From Ecdyonurus torrentis (lineage: Eukaryota; Arthropoda; Insecta; Ephemeroptera; Heptageniidae), in the NCBI GenBank assembly GCA_949318235.1, contig CASGGR010000044.1:62001-126000 (forward strand): a stretch of DNA of 64,000 bases, given 5' to 3'. The notes below the pieces were generated by a model. The model saw only the letters and a list, made by a program, of their open reading frames with translations. It did not search any database and had not been told where the DNA came from. The position numbers were made by a program, and so were the translations under genes. The first letter of the stretch is position 1; each line of letters opens with the position of its first letter. This document shows, piece after piece, positions 9,839 through 22,119 of the stretch.

Positions 9839-12800
9839 TAAGAACCAAATGTTATTGAATGATAAAAATCATACTTTTTACACGATTAAAACTAGTTTTG
9901 ATGATTTCTCAGAAACTAAGAATGCTACAGACATCAAATTCAACTCAAAACATAGCTTTTTCAATTCTCTACAAAAAAGATGTCATGAACTTTTTTGCTC
10001 CGACGCATACTTTTTGGGTTATTGACAATTTTAGTTTTCACTCATCATGTAGCCAAACCAAGTCATAAAACAAAGTTTCTATTTCAAGAACCAAATGTTA
10101 TTGAATGATAAAAATCATACTTTTTACACGATTAAAACTAGTTTTGATGATTTCTCAGAAACTAAGAATGCTACAGACATCAAATTCGACTCAAAACATA
10201 GCTTTTTCAATTCTCTACAAAAAAGATGTCTTGAACTTTTTTGCTCCGACGCATACTTTTTGGGTTATTGACAATTTTAGTTTTCACTCATCATGTAGCC
10301 AAACCAAGTCATGAAACAAAGTTTTTATTTCAAGAACCAAATGTTATTGAATGATAAAAATCATACTTTTTACACGATTAAAACTAGTTTTGATGATTTC
10401 TCAGAAACTAAGAATGCTACAGACATCAAATTCAATTCAAAACATAGCTTTTTCAATTCTCTACAAAAAAGATGTCATGAACTTTTTTGCTCCGACGCAT
10501 ACTTTTTGGGTTATTGACAATTATAGTTTTCACTCATCATGTAGCCAAACCAAGTCATTAAACAAAGTTTCTATTTCAAGAACCAAATGTTATTGAATGA
10601 TAAAAATCATACTTTTTACACGATTAAAACTAGTTTTGATGATTTCTCAGAAACTAAGAATGCTACAGACATCAAATTCAACTCAAAACATAGCTTTTTC
10701 AATTCTCTACAAAAAAGATGTCTTGAACTTTTTTGCTCCGACGCATACTTTTTGGGTTATTGACAATTTTAGTTTTCACTCATCATGTAGCCAAACCAAG
10801 TCATGAAACAAAGTTTCTATTTCAAGAACCAAATGTTATTGAATGATAAAAATCATATTTTTACACGATTAAAACTAGTTTTGATGATTTCTCAAAAACT
10901 AAGAATGCTACAGACATCAAATTCGACTCAAAACATAGCTTTTTCAATTCTCTACAAAAAAGATGTCTTGAACTTTTTTGCTCCGACGCATACTTTTTGG
11001 GTTATTGACAATTTTAGTTTTCACTCATCATGTAGCCAAACCAAGTCATGAAACAAAGTTTTTATTTCAAGAACCAAATGTTATTGAATGATAAAAATCA
11101 TACTTTTTACACGATTAAAACTAGTTTTGATGATTTCTCAAAAACTAAGAATGCTACAGACTTACTATTTTACTCAAAACATAGCTTTTTCAATTCTCTA
11201 CAAAAAAGATGTCGAACTTTTTTGCTCCGACGCATACTTTTTGGGTTATTGACAATTTTAGTTTTCACTCATCATGTAGCCAAACCGAGTCATGAAACAA
11301 AGTTTCTATTTCAAGAACCAAATGTTATTGAATGATAAAAATCATACTTTTTACACGATTAAAACTAGTTTTGATGATTTCTCAGAAACTAAGAATGCTA
11401 CAGACATCAAATTCAACTCAAAACATAGCTTTTTCAATTCTCTACAAAAAAGATGTCTTGAACTTTTTTGCTCCGACGCATACTTTTTGGGTTATTGACA
11501 ATTATAGTTTTCACTCATCATGTAGCCAAACCAAGTCATGAAACAAAGTTTCTATTTCAAGAACCAAATGTTATTGAATGATAAAAATCATACTTTTTAC
11601 ACGATTAAAACTAGTTTTGATGATTTCTCAGAAACTAAGAATGCTACAGACATCAAATTCAACTCAAAACATAGCTTTTTCAATTCTCTACAAAAAAGAT
11701 GTCTTGAACTTTTTTGCTCCGACGCATACTTTTTGGGTTATTGACAATTATAGTTTTCACTCATCATGTAGCCAAACCAAGTCATGAAACAAAGTTTCTA
11801 TTTTAAGAACCAAATGTTATTGAATGATAAAAATCATACTTTTTACACGATTAAAACTAGTTTTGATGATTTCTCAGAAACTAAGAATGCTACAGACATC
11901 AAATTCAACTCAAAACATAGCTTTTTCAATTCTCTACAAAAAAGATGTCTTGAACTTTTTTGCTCCGACGCATACTTTTTGGGTTATTGACAATTTTAGT
12001 TTTCACTCATCATGTAGCCAAACCAAGTCATGAAACAAAGTTTCTATTTCAAGAACCAAATGTTATTGAATGATAAAAATCATATTTTTACACGATTAAA
12101 ACTAGTTTTGATGATTTCTCAAAAACTAAGAATGCTACAGACTTATATTTTACTCAAAACATAGCTTTTTCAATTCTCTACAAAAAAGATGTCTTAAACT
12201 TTTTTGCTCCGACGCATACTTTTTGGGTTATTGACAATTTTAGTTTTCACTCATCATGTAGCCAAACCGAGTCATGAAACAAAGTTTCTATTTCAAGAAC
12301 CAAATGTTATTGAATGATAAAAATCATACTTTTTACACGATTAAAACTAGTTTTGATGATTTCTCAGAAACTAAGAGTGCTACAGACATCAAATTCAACT
12401 CAAAACATAGCTTTTTTAATTCTCTACAAAAAAGATGTCATGAACTTTTTTGCTCCGACGCATACTTTTTGGGTTATTGACAATTATAGTTTTCACTCAT
12501 CATGTAGCCAAACTAAGTCATTAAACAAAGTTTCTATTTCAAGAACCAAATGTTATTGAATGATAAAAATCATACTTTTTACACGATTAAAACTAGTTTT
12601 GATGATTTCTCAGAAACTAAGAATGCTACAGACATCAAATTCAACTCAAAACATAGCTTTTTCAATTCTCTACAAAAAAGATGTCTTGAACTTTTTTGCT
12701 CCGACGCATACTTTTTGGGTTATTGACAATTTTAGTTTTCACTCATCATGTAGCCAAACCAAGTCATGAAACAAAGTTTTTATTTCAAGAACCAAATGTT

Positions 12801-15800
12801 ATTGAATGATAAAAATCATACTTTTTACACGATTAAAACTAGTTTTGATGATTTCTCAAAAACAAAGATTGCTACAGACTTACTATTTTACTCAAAACAT
12901 AGCTTTTTTAATTCTCTACAAAAAAGATGTCTTAAACTTTTTTGCTCCGACGCATACTTTTTGGGTTATTGACAATTTTAGTTTTCACTCATCATGTAGC
13001 CAAACCGAGTCATGAAACAAAGTTTTTATTTCAAGAACCAAATGTTATTGAATGATAAAAATCATATTTTTACACGATTAAAACTAGTTTTGATGATTTC
13101 TCAAAAACTAAGAATGCTACAGACTTATATTTTACTCAAAACATAGCTTTTTCAATTCTCTACAAAAAAGATGTCTTAAACTTTTTTGCTCCGACGCATA
13201 CTTTTTGGGTTATTGACAATTTTAGTTTTCACTCATCATGTAGCCAAACCGAGTCATGAAACAAAGTTTCTATTTCAAGAACCAAATGTTATTGAATGAT
13301 AAAAATCATACTTTTTACACGATTAAAACTAGTTTTGATGATTTCTCAGAAACTAAGAATGCTACAGACATCAAATTCGACTCAAAACATAGCTTTTTCA
13401 ATTCTCTACAAAAAAGATGTCTTGAACTTTTTTGCTCCGACGCATACTTTTTGGGTTATTGACAATTTTAGTTTTCACTCATCATGTAGCCAAACCAAGT
13501 CATGAAACAAAGTTTTTATTTCAAGAACCAAATGTTATTGAATGATAAAAATCATACTTTTTACACGATTAAAACTAGTTTTGATGATTTCTCAAAAACT
13601 AAGATTGCTACAGACTTACTATTTTACTCAAAACATAGCTTTTTTAATTCTCTACAAAAAAGATGTCTTAAACTTTTTTGCTCCGACGCATACTTTTTGG
13701 GTTATTGACAATTTTAGTTTTCACTCATCATGTAGCCAAACCGAGTCATGAAACAAAGTTTTTATTTCAAGAACCAAATGTTATTGAATGATAAAAATCA
13801 TATTTTTACACGATTAAAACTAGTTTTGATGATTTCTCAAAAACTAAGAATGCTACAGACTTATATTTTACTCAAAACATAGCTTTTTCAATTCTCTACA
13901 AAAAAGATGTCTTAAACTTTTTTGCTCCGACGCATACTTTTTGGGTTATTGACAATTTTAGTTTTCACTCATCATGTAGCCAAACCGAGTCATGAAACAA
14001 AGTTTCTATTTTAAGAACCAAATGTTATTGAATGATAAAAATCATACTTTTTACACGATTAAAACTAGTTTTGATGATTTCTCAGAAACTAAGAATGCTA
14101 CAGACATCAAATTCAACTCAAAACATAGCTTTTTCAATTCTCTACAAAAAAGATGTCATGAACTTTTTTGCTCCGACGCATACTTTTTGGGTTATTGACA
14201 ATTTTAGTTTTCACTCATCATGTAGCCAAACCAAGTCATAAAACAAAGTTTCTATTTCAAGAACCAAATGTTATTGAATGATAAAAATCATACTTTTTAC
14301 ACGATTAAAACTAGTTTTGATGATTTCTCAGAAACTAAGAATGCTACAGACATCAAATTCGACTCAAAACATAGCTTTTTCAATTCTCTACAAAAAAGAT
14401 GTCTTGAACTTTTTTGCTCCGACGCATACTTTTTGGGTTATTGACAATTTTAGTTTTCACTCATCATGTAGCCAAACCAAGTCATGAAACAAAGTTTTTA
14501 TTTCAAGAACCAAATGTTATTGAATGATAAAAATCATACTTTTTACACGATTAAAACTAGTTTTGATGATTTCTCAGAAACTAAGAATGCTACAGACATC
14601 AAATTCAATTCAAAACATAGCTTTTTCAATTCTCTACAAAAAAGATGTCATGAACTTTTTTGCTCCGACGCATACTTTTTGGGTTATTGACAATTATAGT
14701 TTTCACTCATCATGTAGCCAAACCAAGTCATTAAACAAAGTTTCTATTTCAAGAACCAAATGTTATTGAATGATAAAAATCATACTTTTTACACGATTAA
14801 AACTAGTTTTGATGATTTCTCAGAAACTAAGAATGCTACAGACATCAAATTCAACTCAAAACATAGCTTTTTCAATTCTCTACAAAAAAGATGTCTTGAA
14901 CTTTTTTGCTCCGACGCATACTTTTTGGGTTATTGACAATTATAGTTTTCACTCATCATGTAGCCAAACCAAGTCATGAAACAAAGTTTCTATTTCAAGA
15001 ACCAAATGTTATTGAATGATAAAAATCATACTTTTTACACGATTAAAACTAGTTTTGATGATTTCTCAGAAACTAAGAATGCTACAGACATCAAATTCAA
15101 CTCAAAACATAGCTTTTTCAATTCTCTACAAAAAAGATGTCTTGAACTTTTTTGCTCCGACGCATACTTTTTGGGTTATTGACAATTATAGTTTTCACTC
15201 ATCATGTAGCCAAACCAAGTCATGAAACAAAGTTTCTATTTTAAGAACCAAATGTTATTGAATGATAAAAATCATACTTTTTACACGATTAAAACTAGTT
15301 TTGATGATTTCTCAGAAACTAAGAATGCTACAGACATCAAATTCAACTCAAAACATAGCTTTTTCAATTCTCTACAAAAAAGATGTCTTGAACTTTTTTG
15401 CTCCGACGCATACTTTTTGGGTTATTGACAATTTTAGTTTTCACTCATCATGTAGCCAAACCAAGTCATGAAACAAAGTTTCTATTTCAAGAACCAAATG
15501 TTATTGAATGATAAAAATCATATTTTTACACGATTAAAACTAGTTTTGATGATTTCTCAAAAACTAAGAATGCTACAGACTTATATTTTACTCAAAACAT
15601 AGCTTTTTCAATTCTCTACAAAAAAGATGTCTTAAACTTTTTTGCTCCGACGCATACTTTTTGGGTTATTGACAATTTTAGTTTTCACTCATCATGTAGC
15701 CAAACCGAGTCATGAAACAAAGTTTCTATTTCAAGAACCAAATGTTATTGAATGATAAAAATCATACTTTTTACACGATTAAAACTAGTTTTGATGATTT

Positions 15801-18800
15801 CTCAGAAACTAAGAGTGTTACAGACATCAAATTCAACTCAAAACATAGCTTTTTTAATTCTCTACAAAAAAGATGTCATGAACTTTTTTGCTCCGACGCA
15901 TACTTTTTGGGTTATTGACAATTATAGTTTTCACTCATCATGTAGCCAAACTAAGTCATTAAACAAAGTTTCTATTTCAAGAACCAAATGTTATTGAATG
16001 ATAAAAATCATACTTTTTACACGATTAAAACTAGTTTTGATGATTTCTCAGAAACTAAGAATGCTACAGACATCAAATTCAACTCAAAACATAGCTTTTT
16101 CAATTCTCTACAAAAAAGATGTCTTGAACTTTTTTGCTCCGACGCATACTTTTTGGGTTATTGACAATTTTAGTTTTCACTCATCATGTAGCCAAACCAA
16201 GTCATGAAACAAAGTTTCTATTTCAAGAACCAAATGTTATTGAATGATAAAAATCATACTTTTTACACGATTAAAACTAGTTTTGATGATTTCTCAGAAA
16301 CTAAGAATGCTACAGACATCAAATTCGACTCAAAACATAGCTTTTTCAATTCTCTACAAAAAAGATGTCTTGAACTTTTTTGCTCCGACGCATACTTTTT
16401 GGGTTATTGACAATTTTAGTTTTCACTCATCATGTAGCCAAACCAAGTCATGAAACAAAGTTTTTATTTCAAGAACCAAATGTTATTGAATGATAAAAAT
16501 CATACTTTTTACACGATTAAAACTAGTTTTGATGATTTCTCAAAAACTAAGAATGCTACAGACTTACTATTTTACTCAAAACATAGCTTTTTTAATTCTC
16601 TACAAAAAAGATGTCTTAAACTTTTTTGCTCCGACGCATACTTTTTGGGTTATTGACAATTTTAGTTTTCACTCATCATGTAGCCAAACCGAGTCATGAA
16701 ACAAAGTTTTTATTTCAAGAACCAAATGTTATTGAATGATAAAAATCATATTTTTACACGATTAAAACTAGTTTTGATGATTTCTCAAAAACTAAGAATG
16801 CTACAGACTTATATTTTACTCAAAACATAGCTTTTTCAATTCTCTACAAAAAAGATGTCTTAAACTTTTTTGCTCCGACGCATACTTTTTGGGTTATTGA
16901 CAATTTTAGTTTTCACTCATCATGTAGCCAAACCGAGTCATGAAACAAAGTTTCTATTTTAAGAACCAAATGTTATTGAATGATAAAAATCATACTTTTT
17001 ACACGATTAAAACTAGTTTTGATGATTTCTCAGAAACTAAGAATGCTACAGACATCAAATTCAACTCAAAACATAGCTTTTTCAATTCTCTACAAAAAAG
17101 ATGTCATGAACTTTTTTGCTCCGACGCATACTTTTTGGGTTATTGACAATTATAGTTTTCACTCATCATGTAGCCAAACCAAGTCATGAAACAAAGTTTC
17201 TATTTCAAGAACCAAATGTTATTGAATGATAAAAATCATACTTTTTACACGATTAAAACTAGTTTTGATGATTTCTCAGAAACTAAGAATGCTACAGACA
17301 TCAAATTCAACTCAAAACATAGCTTTTTCAATTCTCTACAAAAAAGATGTCTTGAACTTTTTTGCTCCGACGCATACTTTTTGGGTTATTGACAATTATA
17401 GTTTTCACTCATCATGTAGCCAAACCAAGTCATGAAACAAAGTTTCTATTTTAAGAACCAAATGTTATTGAATGATAAAAATCATACTTTTTACACGATT
17501 AAAACTAGTTTTGATGATTTCTCAGAAACTAAGAATGCTACAGACATCAAATTCAACTCAAAACATAGCTTTTTCAATTCTCTACAAAAAAGATGTCTTG
17601 AACTTTTTTGCTCCGACGCATACTTTTTGGGTTATTGACAATTTTAGTTTTCACTCATCATGTAGCCAAACCAAGTCATGAAACAAAGTTTCTATTTCAA
17701 GAACCAAATGTTATTGAATGATAAAAATCATATTTTTACACGATTAAAACTAGTTTTGATGATTTCTCAAAAACTAAGAATGCTACAGACTTATATTTTA
17801 CTCAAAACATAGCTTTTTCAATTCTCTACAAAAAAGATGTCTTAAACTTTTTTGCTCCGACGCATACTTTTTGGGTTATTGACAATTTTAGTTTTCACTC
17901 ATCATGTAGCCAAACCGAGTCATGAAACAAAGTTTCTATTTCAAGAACCAAATGTTATTGAATGATAAAAATCATACTTTTTACACGATTAAAACTAGTT
18001 TTGATGATTTCTCAGAAACTAAGAGTGCTACAGACATCAAATTCAACTCAAAACATAGCTTTTTTAATTCTCTACAAAAAAGATGTCATGAACTTTTTTG
18101 CTCCGACGCATACTTTTTGGGTTATTGACAATTATAGTTTTCACTCATCATGTAGCCAAACTAAGTCATTAAACAAAGTTTCTATTTCAAGAACCAAATG
18201 TTATTGAATGATAAAAATCATACTTTTTACACGATTAAAACTAGTTTTGATGATTTCTCAGAAACTAAGAATGCTACAGACATCAAATTCAACTCAAAAC
18301 ATAGCTTTTTCAATTCTCTACAAAAAAGATGTCTTGAACTTTTTTGCTCCGACGCATACTTTTTGGGTTATTGACAATTTTAGTTTTCACTCATCATGTA
18401 GCCAAACCAAGTCATGAAACAAAGTTTCTATTTCAAGAACCAAATGTTATTGAATGATAAAAATCATACTTTTTACACGATTAAAACTAGTTTTGATGAT
18501 TTCTCAGAAACTAAGAATGCTACAGACATCAAATTCGACTCAAAACATAGCTTTTTCAATTCTCTACAAAAAAGATGTCTTGAACTTTTTTGCTCCGACG
18601 CATACTTTTTGGGTTATTGACAATTTTAGTTTTCACTCATCATGTAGCCAAACCAAGTCATGAAACAAAGTTTCTATTTCAAGAACCAAATGTTATTGAA
18701 TGATAAAAATCATATTTTTACACGATTAAAACTAGTTTTGATGATTTCTCAAAAACTAAGAATGCTACAGACTTATATTTTACTCAAAACATAGCTTTTT

Positions 18801-20131
18801 CAATTCTCTACAAAAAAGATGTCTTAAACTTTTTTGCTCCGACGCATACTTTTTGGGTTATTGACAATTTTAGTTTTCACTCATCATGTAGCCAAACCGA
18901 GTCATGAAACAAAGTTTCTATTTCAAGAACCAAATGTTATTGAATGATAAAAATCATACTTTTTACACGATTAAAACTAGTTTTGATGATTTCTCAGAAA
19001 CTAAGAGTGCTACAGACATCAAATTCAACTCAAAACATAGCTTTTTTAATTCTCTACAAAAAAGATGTCATGAACTTTTTTGCTCCGACGCATACTTTTT
19101 GGGTTATTGACAATTATAGTTTTCACTCATCATGTAGCCAAACTAAGTCATTAAACAAAGTTTCTATTTCAAGAACCAAATGTTATTGAATGATAAAAAT
19201 CATACTTTTTACACGATTAAAACTAGTTTTGATGATTTCTCAGAAACTAAGAATGCTACAGACATCAAATTCAACTCAAAACATAGCTTTTTCAATTCTC
19301 TACAAAAAAGATGTCTTGAACTTTTTTGCTCCGACGCATACTTTTTGGGTTATTGACAATTTTAGTTTTCACTCATCATGTAGCCAAACCAAGTCATGAA
19401 ACAAAGTTTCTATTTCAAGAACCAAATGTTATTGAATGATAAAAATCATACTTTTTACACGATTAAAACTAGTTTTGATGATTTCTCAGAAACTAAGAAT
19501 GCTACAGACATCAAATTCGACTCAAAACATAGCTTTTTCAATTCTCTACAAAAAAGATGTCTTGAACTTTTTTGCTCCGACGCATACTTTTTGGGTTATT
19601 GACAATTTTAGTTTTCACTCATCATGTAGCCAAACCAAGTCATGAAACAAAGTTTTTATTTCAAGAACCAAATGTTATTGAATGATAAAAATCATACTTT
19701 TTACACGATTAAAACTAGTTTTGATGATTTCTCAAAAACTAAGAATGCTACAGACTTACTATTTTACTCAAAACATAGCTTTTTTAATTCTCTACAAAAA
19801 AGATGTCTTAAACTTTTTTGCTCCGACGCATACTTTTTGGGTTATTGACAATTTTAGTTTTCACTCATCATGTAGCCAAACCGAGTCATGAAACAAAGTT
19901 TTTATTTCAAGAACCAAATGTTATTGAATGATAAAAATCATATTTTTACACGATTAAAACTAGTTTTGATGATTTCTCAAAAACTAAGAATGCTACAGAC
20001 TTATATTTTACTCAAAACATAGCTTTTTCAATTCTCTACAAAAAAGATGTCTTAAACTTTTTTGCTCCGACGCATACTTTTTGGGTTATTGACAATTTTA
20101 GTTTTCACTCATCATGTAGCCAAACCGAGTC
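9839..20131 (+). repeat. Region III: rearranged satellite with copied blocks
   Basis: This region contains the partner of the 3434-bp block, a run matching 8593 to about 10700 at an offset of 4173 bp (12766 to about 14870), and a near repeat at an offset of 2210 bp (14976-16450 versus 17186-18660). AAGAGTGCT units recur at 12274, 15712 (as GTGTT), 17922 and 18904 and are absent to the right. It appears to be a patchwork assembled from a few ancestral strings of units. Confidence 0.78.
17556..19655 (+). repeat. 982-bp four-unit higher-order repeat, about 2.1 copies
   Basis: The order is: a 244-bp unit (17678, 18660), an AAGAGTGCT unit (17922, 18904), an ATCAAATTCAACTC unit starting ATTAAAC (18168, 19150) and an ATCAAATTCGACTC unit (18414, 19396). 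The limits are the A/G difference at 17555 versus 18537 and the C/T difference at 18674 versus 19656. I saw no internal difference. Confidence 0.88.
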
Positions 20132-22119
20132 ATGAAACAAAGTTTCTATTTTAAGAACCAAATGTTATTGAATGATAAAAATCATACTTTTTACACGATT
20201 AAAACTAGTTTTGATGATTTCTCAGAAACTAAGAATGCTACAGACATCAAATTCAACTCAAAACATAGCTTTTTCAATTCTCTACAAAAAAGATGTCATG
20301 AACTTTTTTGCTCCGACGCATACTTTTTGGGTTATTGACAATTTTAGTTTTCACTCATCATGTAGCCAAACCAAGTCATAAAACAAAGTTTCTATTTCAA
20401 GAACCAAATGTTATTGAATGATAAAAATCATACTTTTTACACCATTAAAACTAGTTTTGATGATTTCTCAGAAACTAAGAATGCTACAGACATCAAATTC
20501 GACTCAAAACATAGCTTTTTCAATTCTCTACAAAAAAGATGTCTTGAACTTTTTTGCTCCGACGCATACTTTTTGGGTTATTGACAATTTTAGTTTTCAC
20601 TCATCATGTAGCCAAACCAAGTCATGAAACAAAGTTTTTATTTCAAGAACCAAATGTTATTGAATGATAAAAATCATACTTTTTACACGATTAAAACTAG
20701 TTTTGATGATTTCTCAGAAACTAAGAATGCTACAGACATCAAATTCAATTCAAAACATAGCTTTTTCAATTCTCTACAAAAAAGATGTCATGAACTTTTT
20801 TGCTCCGACGCATACTTTTTGGGTTATTGACAATTATAGTTTTCACTCATCATGTAGCCAAACCAAGTCATTAAACAAAGTTTCTATTTCAAGAACCAAA
20901 TGTTATTGAATGATAAAAATCATACTTTTTACACGATTAAAACTAGTTTTGATGATTTCTCAGAAACTAAGAATGCTACAGACATCAAATTCAACTCAAA
21001 ACATAGCTTTTTTAATTCTCTACAAAAAAGATGTCTTGAACTTTTTTGCTCCGACGCATACTTTTTGGGTTATTGACAATTTTAGTTTTCACTCATCATG
21101 TAGCCAAACCAAGTCATGAAACAAAGTTTTTATTTCAAGAACCAAATGTTATTGAATGATAAAAATCATACTTTTTACACGATTAAAACTAGTTTTGATG
21201 ATTTCTCAAAAACTAAAAATGCTACAGACTTACTATTTTACTCAAAACATAGCTTTTTCAATTCTCTACAAAAAAGATGTCTTGAACTTTTTTGCTCCGA
21301 CGCATACTTTTTGGGTTATTGACAATTTTAGTTTTCACTCATCATGTAGCCAAACCGAGTCATGAAACAAAGTTTCTATTTCAAGAACCAAATGTTATTG
21401 AATGATAAAAATCATACTTTTTACACGTTTAAAACTAGTTTTGATGATTTCTCAGAAACTAAGAATGCTACAGACATCAAATTCAACTCAAAACATAGCT
21501 TTTTCAATTCTCTACAAAAAAGATGTCTTGAACTTTTTTGCTCCGACGCATACTTTTTGGGTTATTGACAATTTTAGTTTTCACTCATCATGTAGCCAAA
21601 CCAAGTCATGAAACAAAGTTTTTATTTCAAGAACCAAATGTTATTGAATGATAAAAATCATACTTTTTACACGATTAAAACTAGTTTTGATGATTTCTCA
21701 GAAACTAAGAATGCTACAGACATCAAATTCGACTCAAAACATAGCTTTTTCAATTCTCTACAAAAAAGATGTCTTGAACTTTTTTGCTCCGACGCATACT
21801 TTTTGGGTTATTGACAATTTTAGTTTTCACTCATCATGTAGCCAAACCAAGTCATGAAACAAAGTTTTTATTTCAAGAACCAAATGTTATTGAATGATAA
21901 AAATCATACTTTTTACACGATTAAAACTAGTTTTGATGATTTCTCAAAAACTAAAAATGCTACAGACTTACTATTTTACTCAAAACATAGCTTTTTCAAT
22001 TCTCTACAAAAAAGATGTCTTGAACTTTTTTGCTCCGACGCATACTTTTTGGGTTATTGACAATTTTAGTTTTCACTCATCATGTAGCCAAACCGAGTCA
22101 TGAAACAAAGTTTCTATTT
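19411..22119 (+). repeat. 2.7-kb block repeated at an offset of 3688 bp (partner 23099-25807)
   Basis: Fifteen units (fourteen of 246 bp and one of 244 bp) make the 3688-bp step. The match starts after the C/T difference near unit offset 15 of 19396 versus 23084, and ends at C 22120 versus T 25808. It includes the 244-bp unit (19888, 23576), the ACCATT unit and the ACGTTT unit. I saw no internal difference. Confidence 0.84.
20132..22099 (+). repeat. First complete 1968-bp eight-unit copy
   Basis: Units at 20132, 20378, 20624, 20870, 21116, 21362, 21608 and 21854 follow the canonical order, all 246 bp. The second unit carries ACCATT instead of ACGATT. That marker is otherwise seen only at 24066, 26034, 26526, 29968 and 37100, so it defines a sub-lineage of the repeat. 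Confidence 0.88.
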
